Assembly (NCBI GenBank): GCA_942493075.1
Contig: OW818681.1
Span: forward strand, 1,054,001-1,118,000
Source: JBBQYD01 sp942493075
GTDB taxonomy: Bacteria; Verrucomicrobiota; Verrucomicrobiia; Limisphaerales; UBA8199
Reading direction: 5' to 3'
DNA: 64,000 nt
The notes beneath the pieces were generated by a model. That model ran no database searches. It saw only the letters and a program-made list of their open reading frames with translations, and had not been told where the DNA came from. The translations under genes and the position numbers were made by a program. Shown piece after piece: positions 54,002-61,783 of the stretch (positions within the stretch are counted from its first letter, which is position 1; each line of letters begins with the position of its first letter).

Positions 54002-54384
54002 TGTAGCCCCGAAGTGGGCGTCCGCAGGTAGCCCGGCACGGGAGTGCTGGGAATAACGGCCGGAATGAGTCGTAGAAGCCCCGCAGGGCCCGCAGGGGCG
54101 ACCGACCATGCATCTTTCCCAGAGATAACGTTCGTCAAACGGGATGTTGTGTTTCTGCAACAACGCCCTGAACTCCTCCTGGAAACTCATCTTTCTTCAA
54201 CACACGATGCGCGTATTGGCTGATGTAGGACATGCCAGAGAGCCAACAAAGGTCTTGGCTGCTGATCAAGGCAAAAAAACACCGATTCGGTCGTCCCTAT
54301 CGGGACTTGATTGATCTAAATGGCGCGCAAGACCCAGCACTCCCGTGCCGGGCTATTTGCGGTCGCCCCTTTTCAGGGGCTTCG
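54002..54384. repeat. REP-bounded RAYT remnant element, copy 2
   Basis: About 380 bases. Perfect 23-base inverted arms lie at 54029-54051 and 54332-54354 (TAGCCCGGCACGGGAGTGC / its complement), with outer complementary ends GTAGCCCC and GGGGCTTC. Much of the element, including the internal GGGACTTGATTGATCTA block (near 54301) and GCCAGAGAGCCAAC (near 54233), recurs in copy 1. The size and structure fit a REP-flanked relic of a REP-associated tyrosine transposase. Confidence 0.78.
54100..54230 (-). pseudogene. C-terminal remnant of a Y1 (RAYT/IS200-like) transposase
   Basis: On the minus strand from 54190, MSFQEEFRALLQKHNIPFDE, then RYLWER, is the characteristic C-terminus of REP-associated Y1 transposases (typically FQEEF..LL.KHGI.YDERYLW). 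Upstream in another frame, YISQ (from about 54227) echoes the preceding YIANQ motif, so at least one frameshift is present. The catalytic HUH and Tyr parts are missing. Confidence 0.7.
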
Positions 54385-54542
54385 GAAAAAGACGATTTCT
54401 CGCCTGGTCGCCTGGGTGCCCACTTGACGCTCTGCAGCGTGCCCAAGGTTGGATAGAATCAGAGGGAAATTCACTTGAATCCGAGAAGGTGGAGTTGACG
54501 ATCATGATCGTTGCGCTTCCTGGAAAAGGCGAGGGCTTACCG

Positions 54543-54563
54543 GCAGAGCCGTTTCGGCTTTGC
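54543..54563. repeat. REP-like palindrome GCAGAGCCG-TTT-CGGCTTTGC, right of RAYT element
   Basis: Nine-base arms with one mismatch. The core is shared with 46039-46057 and 53917-53936; with the latter it brackets the RAYT remnant. Confidence 0.55.
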
Positions 54564-54667
54564 ATCCCGGAAACTGCGATGCTTTGTCGCTGTTGATTCG
54601 CTGGAACCAGTTAGGACTGAAGCGGTGGGACGCCGCCTCTACTTTGGGTTCGCTGTTGAGTGAAAAC

Positions 54668-54880
54668 TCAACTTACCTTGCCACGTCCGCCCTTGATGGC
54701 CAGGGCCAAACCGCTGATCACAGCCAATGCCCCTCCCACGACCAACCACATGGAACGATCCGTCGGATTGCCGGTGAACGCGCGTGAGACTTCAGAAGTG
54801 AAGGAGCGCGCCTCATTAAAACCGAAGATCAGAAGTACGATGCCCAACGCGAAGATGGCTAATCCCACGATGTTTTTCAT
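54668..54880 (-). CDS. DUF3185 family small membrane protein
   Basis: 70 residues with two membrane helices (VGLAIFALGIVLLIFGF; WLVVGGALAVISGLALAI) separated by the conserved SEVSRAFTGNPTDRSMW, which identifies DUF3185. Function is unknown. It stands between repeat-rich DNA and a phosphoesterase gene on the same strand. Confidence 0.85.
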   Translation of the reverse strand: MKNIVGLAIFALGIVLLIFGFNEARSFTSEVSRAFTGNPTDRSMWLVVGGALAVISGLALAIKGGRGKVS

Positions 54881-54981
54881 AGTGAAATTTAGCTGTCCAA
54901 CTTTGTGGCTGACTATAGGGCAAATAGCCCGCAGATCTGCAAGGGAGTCAGACTATAACCTTAAAGTGATCCCAATTCCGA

Positions 54982-55956
54982 TCACCTTGGGATGCGCTCG
55001 CAACTCACGGATAGCGGTCCCACACCTTCCGGATCAAGTTCCAGCCAGAGGAATCCGCCGTCCTTTAGCAACTCCAACCCGGCGACCGAAGGGCAAAGGC
55101 GCAGGTTGAATTGGCGCCAATACCGGGCTTCGCGCAGTGCAAGACTTAGCCGCCGAACTGTCGGCCCTAGGAAATTTATAGGAGGCATGCCTGCCAGGAG
55201 GCGGCTTTGCCACAAGATCACATTTGAATGCAGATGACCGATGAACGTGTGTTCTACCTGCGAGATTCGCTGCCGAACCGCGTCTTCGCGCCACAGAAAC
55301 GGCAAGGCTGTGGGATCATGGCAAAACAGCAGCACTCGCTGGTTCGGTGACAGGTTGGCGAACTCTGTCGCGATTGCTGCCATATGCTCTTTGCGGATCT
55401 TTTCCCATTCGGGCAGCTCCGAGGTCAGGGCGTCTCGGGAAAAAACGGGCAAACCTACCAGAGAGGAAACCACACCGATTAACGTGTAACGCCCGAGATC
55501 CAATCGCCAGAGCGGCGGCAGTTCGAGGTCTTGCCTGGCCCTGTGAAAACTGGCCAGACGCATCCCTCCCCGAGCACCAGCCAGACTGAGTTTCCCCAGT
55601 TCATGATCTCCGTAGGTGAAGGCTGTGCGTGAGCCAAACTGCTCCCGGATGGCCAGTAGACACGTCTGCACGCTTTCAAACGCCGCATCATCGCTGACGC
55701 CGATTGCAGCCGAATCACAGGAATAATCGCCGTTGGCGATGGCATAATCGGCTGTGGTCGATGCTTCCAGAAATTTGTGCAGGAGATAGCCTTGATCGAG
55801 CGGATCGCGAAGCCAGACGTAACGACGGTATCCTCTGGCCAATGCTTTAAGGAGGGGATTTCGAAGCCCGCGATACTCGTAATCATTCCCACGAGCACGC
55901 TCCAGTGGACCCGCGTAATGGAGATCACTGACAAGAGCAACTCGGACTCGCTTCAT
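54982..55956 (-). CDS. Calcineurin-like metallophosphoesterase
   Basis: 324 residues with the metallophosphoesterase motif series: VSDLHYAG (DxH), ANGDYS (GD), TYGDHELG (GDHE in place of GNHD), LFCHDP (His) and FIGHLHSN (GHxH). It is a dimetal phosphoesterase of unknown substrate, probably cytoplasmic as no signal peptide is visible. GDHE for GNHD is a moderate deviation from the family consensus. Confidence 0.85.
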   Translation of the reverse strand: MKRVRVALVSDLHYAGPLERARGNDYEYRGLRNPLLKALARGYRRYVWLRDPLDQGYLLHKFLEASTTADYAIANGDYSCDSAAIGVSDDAAFESVQTCLLAIREQFGSRTAFTYGDHELGKLSLAGARGGMRLASFHRARQDLELPPLWRLDLGRYTLIGVVSSLVGLPVFSRDALTSELPEWEKIRKEHMAAIATEFANLSPNQRVLLFCHDPTALPFLWREDAVRQRISQVEHTFIGHLHSNVILWQSRLLAGMPPINFLGPTVRRLSLALREARYWRQFNLRLCPSVAGLELLKDGGFLWLELDPEGVGPLSVSCERIPR

Positions 55957-56594
55957 GAGAAACGCGGGAAGGCCGTTGAACCGGTCGCAAATTCATGTTC
56001 TTGAGCACGAGGTGCCATCTGCCCAGATTAAGCAACAGGGCAGGGAATGGCAAACTCCGGTCACACGACAGGAATGCACTATGCGTCATGGAATGCGGGG
56101 CGCCGCCCCGCTTTTCGGAGAGGCAAGTCTTAACCGATCCCGCGGGCGGTTCCACAGCCTGGCACCGTCGAAACCATAGAGGCGCGAAATCGGATTCTTC
56201 GCCTTTCCCAGTCCTGGAAGGACGGCCCGAAAATAGCCCAGGACCAGGCCGTAGGCCGCAGTCCTGGGTTAAGGGGCACAAGAAATACCACCTCTTTTCT
56301 CCATTCGGTTTGGCGCGGCCAAACCGAATGGAGAAAAGAGATTGAGAGTTTTGGTCTGGAACCCATGGTAGCGACTGGCGTCGCAACCATGGGCTTTGGG
56401 GCGCAATCCCGTTGGGATTGAGGGATAGATTGAGGTATGCGGAGAGGATTCCAGCTCGGTGGGTGTCACCGCAATCGAATGGCATGACCATTTGAATTGT
56501 CGAATGCCGCCCAAAAGCACAAATTTGTGTTAAGACTCATCCAGCACGAAGCCGTCCTGAAGGCTCCTGGAGGCCCTTGAGGTCTAATCCAGCG
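55957..56594. other. Gene-free region carrying an array of hairpins
   Basis: About 640 bases without a convincing gene but with at least five separate inverted repeats: 56095-56111 (GCGGGGCG/CGCCCCGC, followed by TTTT), 56237-56268 (CCCAGGAC/GTCCTGGG), 56292-56340 (23-bp arms), 56362-56393 (CCCATGGT-A-GCGAC / complement) and 56404-56420 (CAATCCC/GGGATTG). Such spacing suggests clustered repeats rather than a coding relic. Confidence 0.65.
56292..56340. repeat. 49-base perfect palindrome (23-bp arms, 3-base loop)
   Basis: Arms 56292-56314 and 56318-56340 are exact reverse complements; each includes CCATTCGGTTTGGC or its complement, around a GCG loop. No T tract follows on either strand, so it is not a standard terminator. 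Confidence 0.85.
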
Positions 56595-56623
56595 TTGACA
56601 GGAGCAGGGGAGATTCTTAGTTT
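56595..56623 (+). promoter_or_regulatory. Predicted sigma-70-type promoter upstream of purA
   Basis: TTGACA at 56595-56600 and TAGTTT at 56618-56623 with a 17-base spacer. It would start a transcript near 56630, about 80 bases before the purA start. Confidence 0.55.
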
Positions 56624-56648
56624 CTGCACGCAAAGGCTGAGCAATAGG

Positions 56649-56674
56649 CCCCGAATTTGCATTCGGGGATTTTT
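56649..56674 (+). terminator. Terminator-like hairpin in the purA leader
   Basis: Stem CCCCGAAT / ATTCGGGG with a TTGC loop, followed by ATTTTTC on the plus strand. It lies between the predicted promoter and the purA start, 36 bases before the ATG. It could be an attenuator or the end of a short leader RNA. Confidence 0.65.
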
Positions 56675-56709
56675 CATGCACACGCCCGGCTCGCGCAGAT
56701 CAATACATT

Positions 56710-57978
56710 ATGGCCAACACGATTCTGGTAGGCGCCCAATGGGGCGACGAAGGCAAAGGGAAAATCATCGACGTGCTGACTGAGGAGGCGGATATAGTCG
56801 TCCGCACGCAAGGTGGCAATAACGCTGGGCATACGGTCCATATCAAAGGCCAAAAGTACGTCCTGCACCTGGTTCCTTCCGGAATTCTGCGCAAGAAGAA
56901 AACCTGCGTGATCGGCAACGGTGTGGTCGTTGATCCAGTCGGCCTGGTGAAGGAAATCAAAACGCTTCGTGATTTAGGGATTAACCCGGATGGACAGCTC
57001 TTTCTGAGCGAAACAGCGCATTTGGTTCTACCATACCATCGGGAGCTGGACGCCCAGCGCGAGACCCGCAAAGGCAAGAATAAGATCGGCACAACCAAGC
57101 GCGGCATCGGGCCGGCTTACGGTGACAAGGCTGCCCGTACGGGGTTGCGAGTGCTCGATCTGGTAAACGCGGAACGATTTGCCGAACAGCTCAAGGTTCG
57201 GATCAAAGACAACAACGAGGTGCTCAAAGCCTTTGGAGCCAAGCCGCTTTCGTATAAGAAGGTGCTTGAGGAATACCGTGAGGCCGGCGATTACCTGAAA
57301 CCTTTTGTGGCGAATACGGTCACGTTGCTGCATGCCGCCATGCGGCGGGGTGCGAGCATCCTCCTGGAAGGAGCTCAAGGCACGTTCCTGGATATCGACC
57401 ATGGCACCTATCCGTTCGTCACTTCTTCCAACACGACCGCTGGTGGCGCGTGCACCGGTTCAGGGATTCCGCCACATCGCATGGATCGAGTTGTGGGCGT
57501 GATGAAGGCTTATACGACGCGTGTGGGTGAAGGCCCGCTGCCGACTGAGAACGCGGAAATCGCCGATATGCTGCACGGGATGGGGCGCGAGTTTGGCGCA
57601 ACAACCGGGCGTGCACGTCGCTGTGGCTGGTTTGACTCAATCGCCACACGTCACGCTGCGATGGTCAACGGAATCGATGACCTGGCCGTTACGAATCTCG
57701 ATGGACTTGACACGCTGGACAACATCAAGGTTTGCGTTGGATACCGGTACAACGGCAAAACGTTGGATTACATGCCGAACGACATCGAGGTCTTAGCCAA
57801 ATGCGAGCCTGTCTATGCCGAATTTGAAGGCTGGAAGACGCCTACCGACAAGTGCAAGACGTGGAAGGAAATGCCGCGCCTGGCGAAGATCTATCTTAAG
57901 GCGATCGCGGAACTGACGGGTGCCCGCCTGTTCATCGCCTCCGTAGGGCCTGGCCGGGAACAGACCATCTTTGTTTAG
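56710..57978 (+). CDS. purA: Adenylosuccinate synthase
   Basis: 422 residues. GAQWGDEGKGKIIDVL (GTP loop and catalytic Asp), GGNNAGHTV (catalytic His), GTTKRGIGPAY, LEGAQGTFLDIDHGTYPFVTSSN and GRARRCGWFD are all present. It makes adenylosuccinate from IMP, aspartate and GTP in purine synthesis. Its stop overlaps the candidate TTG start of uppS, so the two are probably co-transcribed. Confidence 0.97.
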   Translation: MANTILVGAQWGDEGKGKIIDVLTEEADIVVRTQGGNNAGHTVHIKGQKYVLHLVPSGILRKKKTCVIGNGVVVDPVGLVKEIKTLRDLGINPDGQLFLSETAHLVLPYHRELDAQRETRKGKNKIGTTKRGIGPAYGDKAARTGLRVLDLVNAERFAEQLKVRIKDNNEVLKAFGAKPLSYKKVLEEYREAGDYLKPFVANTVTLLHAAMRRGASILLEGAQGTFLDIDHGTYPFVTSSNTTAGGACTGSGIPPHRMDRVVGVMKAYTTRVGEGPLPTENAEIADMLHGMGREFGATTGRARRCGWFDSIATRHAAMVNGIDDLAVTNLDGLDTLDNIKVCVGYRYNGKTLDYMPNDIEVLAKCEPVYAEFEGWKTPTDKCKTWKEMPRLAKIYLKAIAELTGARLFIASVGPGREQTIFV

Positions 57979-58720
57979 CCGTTTGAGCGCGCTCACTCCC
58001 CATTTAAGTTCTGATGCCAAAGCCACGCTGCCCCGGCACGTGGCGATCATCATGGACGGCAATGGGCGCTGGGCGAAGGAACGGAGCCTGCCACGGATTG
58101 AAGGACACCGGGCAGGCGCGGAATCAGCGCGGAACATTATCCGGACAGCCGGGGAGTTGGGAATCAAGTACCTGACACTTTATGCCTTTTCGGTAGAAAA
58201 TTGGAATCGGCCGAAGGATGAGGTGGACGGGTTGATGAAGTATCTTGTCCACTATCTCAAGACGGAAACCCCCGAGTTGAACAAGAGCAACGTGCGCCTG
58301 GAGGTGATCGGGCAGATATACCGGCTGCCTGAAAATGTGCAGGAGCACTTGCGCAAATCCATCGCAACGCTTTCGCGAAACAACGGGCTGACGCTCATCA
58401 TGGCGCTGAGCTATGGCGGGCGGACGGAGATCGTTGAAGCCGTACGCAGCATCGCGCAAAAGGTGAAAGCTGGGGAGCTCGATCCGCCGGACATCACCGA
58501 GCAGGTTTTTGCCCAGAACCTTTATACTCGCAACATACCGGACCCCGATTTGCTGATCCGCACCAGCGGCGAAATGCGCGTGAGCAATTTTCTGCTTTGG
58601 CAGATTTCCTACACGGAGTTCGTAGTCACCCCTACGTTGTGGCCGGATTTTCGGAAGGCGCAGTTCTATGCTGCACTTGAAGAATACACACGGCGACACC
58701 GCCGGTTTGGCGGGCTGTAA
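57971..58720 (+). CDS. uppS: Isoprenyl transferase (undecaprenyl diphosphate synthase)
   Basis: 249 residues. Cis-prenyltransferase motifs are HVAIIMDGNGRWA, FSVENWNRP, SYGGRTEIV and DLLIRTSGEMRVSNFLLWQ, with SYTEF near the end. It condenses isopentenyl units to the lipid carrier used in cell-wall synthesis. No ATG precedes the catalytic MDGNGRW, so the start is a TTG at 57971 (overlapping the purA stop) or at 57983. Confidence 0.93.
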   Translation: MFSRLSALTPHLSSDAKATLPRHVAIIMDGNGRWAKERSLPRIEGHRAGAESARNIIRTAGELGIKYLTLYAFSVENWNRPKDEVDGLMKYLVHYLKTETPELNKSNVRLEVIGQIYRLPENVQEHLRKSIATLSRNNGLTLIMALSYGGRTEIVEAVRSIAQKVKAGELDPPDITEQVFAQNLYTRNIPDPDLLIRTSGEMRVSNFLLWQISYTEFVVTPTLWPDFRKAQFYAALEEYTRRHRRFGGL

Positions 58721-58754
58721 GGGAAGCGGTGAACTGGCGGGCTTCTTGCCGAGC

Positions 58755-59141
58755 CTATGAGTAGCTGCGCCACATAGTCATGGCGGGAGTGCCGTAGGCC
58801 TTCTGCACGTTGCGAAGCTGGCTTGCAGACTGGTCCAGTTTATCCAATTCCCCTTTTACACTGGATCTGCGGTTTTGCAGCATCACCTGATTCTTATTCT
58901 CCTCCTGGATTAATTGATCCACGGTGGGTTGAAATCTTGCGCGCTGCGCTCCGCGAGCCTGTTCCGGGGTGACAAAGCCTGAGCGCCATCGTTCCAGGGC
59001 TGCGGTCAACCGCGGCATCATTTCCTGTTTTAAAGACTGCTGCCGATTCAACTCAGTCCAATTCTCGGCCTCAATCGCCCGGCGTTCGGCCTGGGTGATC
59101 GTCAGCCATTGGGACAGGAACATGTTGAGTTCGGCATCCAT
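58755..59141 (-). CDS. Putative flagellar chaperone, FliT-like
   Basis: 128 residues from the ATG at 59141; the ATG at 59177 would overlap fliS. The sequence is almost wholly helical, with Gln/Glu/Arg-rich heptad-like stretches (QAERRAIEAENWTELNRQQ; ENKNQVMLQNRRSSVKGELD), as expected for a small export chaperone. It lies 10 bases downstream of fliS, the usual place of fliT. Assignment rests on position and composition rather than on clear motif matches. Confidence 0.6.
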   Translation of the reverse strand: MDAELNMFLSQWLTITQAERRAIEAENWTELNRQQSLKQEMMPRLTAALERWRSGFVTPEQARGAQRARFQPTVDQLIQEENKNQVMLQNRRSSVKGELDKLDQSASQLRNVQKAYGTPAMTMWRSYS

Positions 59142-59151
59142 GGCCTGGAGG

Positions 59152-59589
59152 CTAGACACAAGCGGACAACGAGGCACGGGCTGGGGCCGTCATGGCTTCA
59201 TTGGCTTGGCCAGCGAGCATCTGACGCCATGCATCACGCAGCACAGTGACGCGTTGGATGGTTTCTTTGATGCCTTCAGGTTGCTTCTTGAGATTGCTCT
59301 CTGTGAGCCTGGCATCCATGTATTCGTAAAGGCTGTGAAGGGTCTGCGCCAATTGGCCGCCACGCTCGTGGTCCAACGAGGCATCGAGTTCGGCCAGGAT
59401 CTGCTGTGCGCGGTAAACGTTGTTATGAACCGTCTGGTTGCACTCAAGAGGATCTTCAAAAGTGAAGCCGTTCAAAGCTTGCTCCAGGAAACGCAACACT
59501 CCGTCATAGAGCATGGAGACGAGTTGGCCGGGAGGCGCGGTTTGGGTAGTAACCACTTGGTAAGACTGCCATGGCCGGGCGTAATTCAT
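59152..59589 (-). CDS. fliS: Flagellar export chaperone FliS
   Basis: 145 residues. FliS features are YARPWQSYQ near the start (Tyr-rich helix 0 motif), APPGQLVSMLYDGVLRFLEQAL, NVYRAQQILAELDASLD and LYEYMDARLTESNLKK. It binds the C-terminus of flagellin and prevents early polymerisation before export. It follows the small FlgM-like gene by 11 bases. Confidence 0.9.
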   Translation of the reverse strand: MNYARPWQSYQVVTTQTAPPGQLVSMLYDGVLRFLEQALNGFTFEDPLECNQTVHNNVYRAQQILAELDASLDHERGGQLAQTLHSLYEYMDARLTESNLKKQPEGIKETIQRVTVLRDAWRQMLAGQANEAMTAPARASLSACV

Positions 59590-59600
59590 AAGTTTGGTAA

Positions 59601-59870
59601 TTAGCTAGCGGAGGTCTCGGCGAAATCGAGCGCGAGGAGGTTGGCGAGGCGCCGCACGGTTTCATCCGGCGGATAAGTTGCATCTTCCACCAGACTTTTG
59701 GCCTTTTCGACCGCCTCAGGGCGGACATCCGGCTGTGCGCGGAGCGCCTGGTCGATGGTCTCCGAGTTAACAAACTCGGCCTGATCCCGATCAGGTCGCA
59801 CAGGGTTGCTGTTGGCCGGGCGGGTGATGCTCCCCGTTACGTTAATATTACCAGTTGGATTGACTTGCAT
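59601..59870 (-). CDS. Small flagellar-locus protein, possible FlgM-like anti-sigma factor
   Basis: 89 residues from the ATG at 59870. The earlier in-frame start at 59900 falls on the predicted transcription start of the sigma-28 promoter and is therefore unlikely. The N-terminal half is polar and probably disordered (NPTGNINVTGSITRP); the C-terminal half is helical (RPEAVEKAKSLVEDATYPPDETVRRLANLLA), like the arrangement of FlgM. A perfect sigma-28 promoter sits just upstream, and FlgM is often made from one. Homology itself is not shown by motif, so the call stays tentative. Confidence 0.6.
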   Translation of the reverse strand: MQVNPTGNINVTGSITRPANSNPVRPDRDQAEFVNSETIDQALRAQPDVRPEAVEKAKSLVEDATYPPDETVRRLANLLALDFAETSAS

Positions 59871-59905
59871 AGGTTCTGACTTTCTCAGTCCCTTTAACAC
59901 CTAAG

Positions 59906-59932
59906 TTATCGGCACCTTTTGAAATAGCTTTA
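59906..59932 (-). promoter_or_regulatory. Sigma-28 promoter of the FlgM-like/fliS unit
   Basis: On the minus strand TAAA (59929-59932), 15 bases, then GCCGATAA (59906-59913): a perfect match to the flagellar sigma-28 consensus. It overlaps the last codons of the lipoprotein gene and lies about 36 bases before the ATG at 59870. Confidence 0.85.
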
Positions 59933-60598
59933 GCGGTTTTTATGCCGCGCTGGAAGAGTTGCAGTAACTGCGTTAGCAGCATACTGGCCGAATCGGCGTG
60001 GGGAGCGCAGCAGGGAGGGGTCTCCACTGGTTAATGCGGGCTGCATGTTTTTTCGCGCATATGCCTCAGCGGCAGCCATTACCGAAGGATCGCCGGCGTC
60101 AAATACCTCATCGATGGCCCAAGCGGAACGGGCATCAACGATGTCCACCAGCCGGGCGGCCCAGCCGATCCGGAGGGGAGGGTAGGGGCGATAAGCCGTT
60201 ATTTCGGCAAAAAGGATGGCCTTACAGCCTGTTTTTTCACGGATGATATCCAGAAACTTTGTAGGGAGAACCTCTTGCGCACGCCATGACCGTTGCCCAG
60301 TCCAGACCTGGAGGTCGCTTGCGGAGACGGATACCACCTCAAATCGGGCCTGGCTGCGTAATTCGGTTAACCAAATGGGCTGGAGCACATCGAGCGATTC
60401 TGTGTTCAGCGGCTCCGAAGGGCTGGCTGTTAAGGGGAGGACGGCCACACGATCCCAATAGGTAGGCAGGTCTGGGGATGCAGCATGGACGTTCTTTGGG
60501 ACATAGGGGTCAACAAGCAATTGCCGCGTGCGAGACGAGGAGGCACAGCCGAGCAGGCAAAGGGCCAGCAGACAACAGCAATAGCGCAGAAGCATCAC
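59930..60598 (-). CDS. Putative lipoprotein in the flagellar locus
   Basis: 222 residues with a lipoprotein signal peptide (MMLLRYCCCLLALCLLGCAS, lipobox LLGC). The body has alternating strands and helices (RVAVLPLTA; WLTELRSQARFEVVSVS; GCKAILFAEITAYRPYPPL) like the GNA1162/LpoB-type lipoprotein fold, which is seen by general shape only. Function is unknown. It sits between fliC and the FlgM-like gene in the same direction, so a role in the flagellar envelope structure is possible. Confidence 0.75.
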   Translation of the reverse strand: MMLLRYCCCLLALCLLGCASSSRTRQLLVDPYVPKNVHAASPDLPTYWDRVAVLPLTASPSEPLNTESLDVLQPIWLTELRSQARFEVVSVSASDLQVWTGQRSWRAQEVLPTKFLDIIREKTGCKAILFAEITAYRPYPPLRIGWAARLVDIVDARSAWAIDEVFDAGDPSVMAAAEAYARKNMQPALTSGDPSLLRSPRRFGQYAANAVTATLPARHKNR

Positions 60599-60605
60599 AG
60601 GGGAG

Positions 60606-60632
60606 TTATCGGTCGGAAAAGGGAAGGTCTCA
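60606..60632 (-). promoter_or_regulatory. Possible weak sigma-28 promoter of the lipoprotein gene
   Basis: ACCGATAA (60606-60613) matches 7 of 8 positions of the -10 element, but the -35 element at the right spacing is TGAG rather than TAAA. Transcription would start about at the ATG (60598), giving a leaderless message. Confidence 0.35.
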
Positions 60633-60633
60633 A

Positions 60634-60667
60634 GACAAAACCTCCCGGAAGGGTGACTTCCGGGAGG
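60634..60667 (-). terminator. Rho-independent terminator of fliC
   Basis: Stem CCTCCCGGAAG / CTTCCGGGAGG with a five-base loop (60641-60667), followed on the minus strand by TTTTGTC. It lies about 25 bases after the flagellin stop. Confidence 0.92.
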
Positions 60668-60692
60668 GTGAGGAATCAGTCAAGCTCCAGGA

Positions 60693-61502
60693 CTATCCCA
60701 AGAGCCGGAGAGCGGACTGGGGGCTCGTGTTGGCCTGGGCTAACATCGCCGTGCCGGATTGGACGAGGATGTTGTAGCGGGCGAACTCGGTGCTTTCCTC
60801 CGCGACATCCACATCTTTGATGCGGCTGTTAGCGGCGGACAGGTTGCTCTTCTGGACGGCCAATTGCTCGTTGGTATAGGTGAGGCGGGCCATGCTGGCG
60901 CCGACGGTCGAACGATCATTGGCGAGCTTAACAATAGCCGCTTTGACGTTCGTCAGAGCTGTGGTGGCGCCACCGGTCGTGGCGATAGACTGGCTGTTGG
61001 TAGCGCCAGTATAGGAGGCATCGCCAAGGTTAACCTGGGTCATGCTCCACGTAGTGGCGGATTCACTGTCCACCGTGACGTTCTTCGCGTTGTTGTCGAA
61101 GAGGCTGACGCCGTTGAAGTCCTTCTTGGCGATATCGTTGATGTACGATGCCAACTGTTGGTACTCCTTGTCGTAGAGGCCGCGGTCCGTGTTGGTCTTG
61201 GTGATGTCCTGCGCTAGCACAGACAGCTCGCTCATGCGATCGAGGGCCTTGCCAACCTTCCCCAGGAAACCATCCTGAGTCTGGGTGAACGAGACGGCAT
61301 TGCTGACGTTGTTGCTGGTGGCGCTGATCCGGTTGATTTGCGCGTCGAAGCGCAAAGAAACCGCCAAGCCTGCTGCATCATCTTCGGGCGAAACGATCTT
61401 CGAACCGGAGGACAAGCGGGCTAGTGATTTGGCGAGTCTCGAGGACGAATCCGCGAGCAGTTGTGCACTTTTCTGAGCCGATGAGTTTGTGTTGATTACC
61501 AT
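60693..61502 (-). CDS. fliC: Flagellin
   Basis: 269 residues from the ATG at 61502 (MVINTNSSAQ), preceded by the Shine-Dalgarno-like AAGGAAAG. Conserved ends are present: N-terminal D0/D1 (LARLSSGSKIVSPEDDAAGLAVS; RISATSNNVSNAVSFTQT) and C-terminal (NSRIKDVDVAEESTEFARYN; AMLAQANTSPQSALRLL). The variable centre is very short, so this is a minimal flagellin. It forms the external filament. It has its own sigma-28 promoter and terminator. Confidence 0.95.
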   Translation of the reverse strand: MVINTNSSAQKSAQLLADSSSRLAKSLARLSSGSKIVSPEDDAAGLAVSLRFDAQINRISATSNNVSNAVSFTQTQDGFLGKVGKALDRMSELSVLAQDITKTNTDRGLYDKEYQQLASYINDIAKKDFNGVSLFDNNAKNVTVDSESATTWSMTQVNLGDASYTGATNSQSIATTGGATTALTNVKAAIVKLANDRSTVGASMARLTYTNEQLAVQKSNLSAANSRIKDVDVAEESTEFARYNILVQSGTAMLAQANTSPQSALRLLG

Positions 61503-61637
61503 AAGACTCTTTCCTTGAGTCACCCCCTTACGAGGGTTTTGTTTATTTAGCGGCATCCCTGCCGCGAGGCGGGCTTTTCCAAGGTGCCCGCCGGGTTCCT
61601 CGCTGGCCGTTCAAGGTCACCAGCTACCTTCCTAACA
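61503..61637 (-). promoter_or_regulatory. Structured 5' leader of fliC
   Basis: The about 135-base leader between the sigma-28 start and the ATG contains two hairpins: 61568-61592 (GGCGGGC / GCCCGCC) and a GCGGC/GCCGC pair near 61551-61566. These could affect flagellin mRNA stability or translation (inference). Confidence 0.45.
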
Positions 61638-61643
61638 CTGTTG

Positions 61644-61670
61644 TTATCGTCACTAGCCGGAGAGACTTTA
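61644..61670 (-). promoter_or_regulatory. Sigma-28 promoter of fliC
   Basis: TAAA (61667-61670), 15 bases, then GACGATAA (61644-61651) on the minus strand: one mismatch from the flagellar sigma-28 consensus TAAA-N15-GCCGATAA. It predicts a start near 61637. Confidence 0.85.
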
Positions 61671-61726
61671 ATTCTTTAATAAAAAAGGCATGCCCAAGGG
61701 GTACTTTGCAGCAGTTCAGTGGGAAA

Positions 61727-61754
61727 AGAAAAAGGCCAGGCAGCAATGCCTGGC
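61727..61754 (-). terminator. Rho-independent terminator of fliD
   Basis: Stem GGCCAGGCA / TGCCTGGCC with a four-base loop (61733-61754), followed on the minus strand by TTTTTCTTTTCC. It lies about 30 bases after the fliD stop. Confidence 0.92.
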
Positions 61755-61783
61755 CACTCAAACCATACGATATATACCTAATA

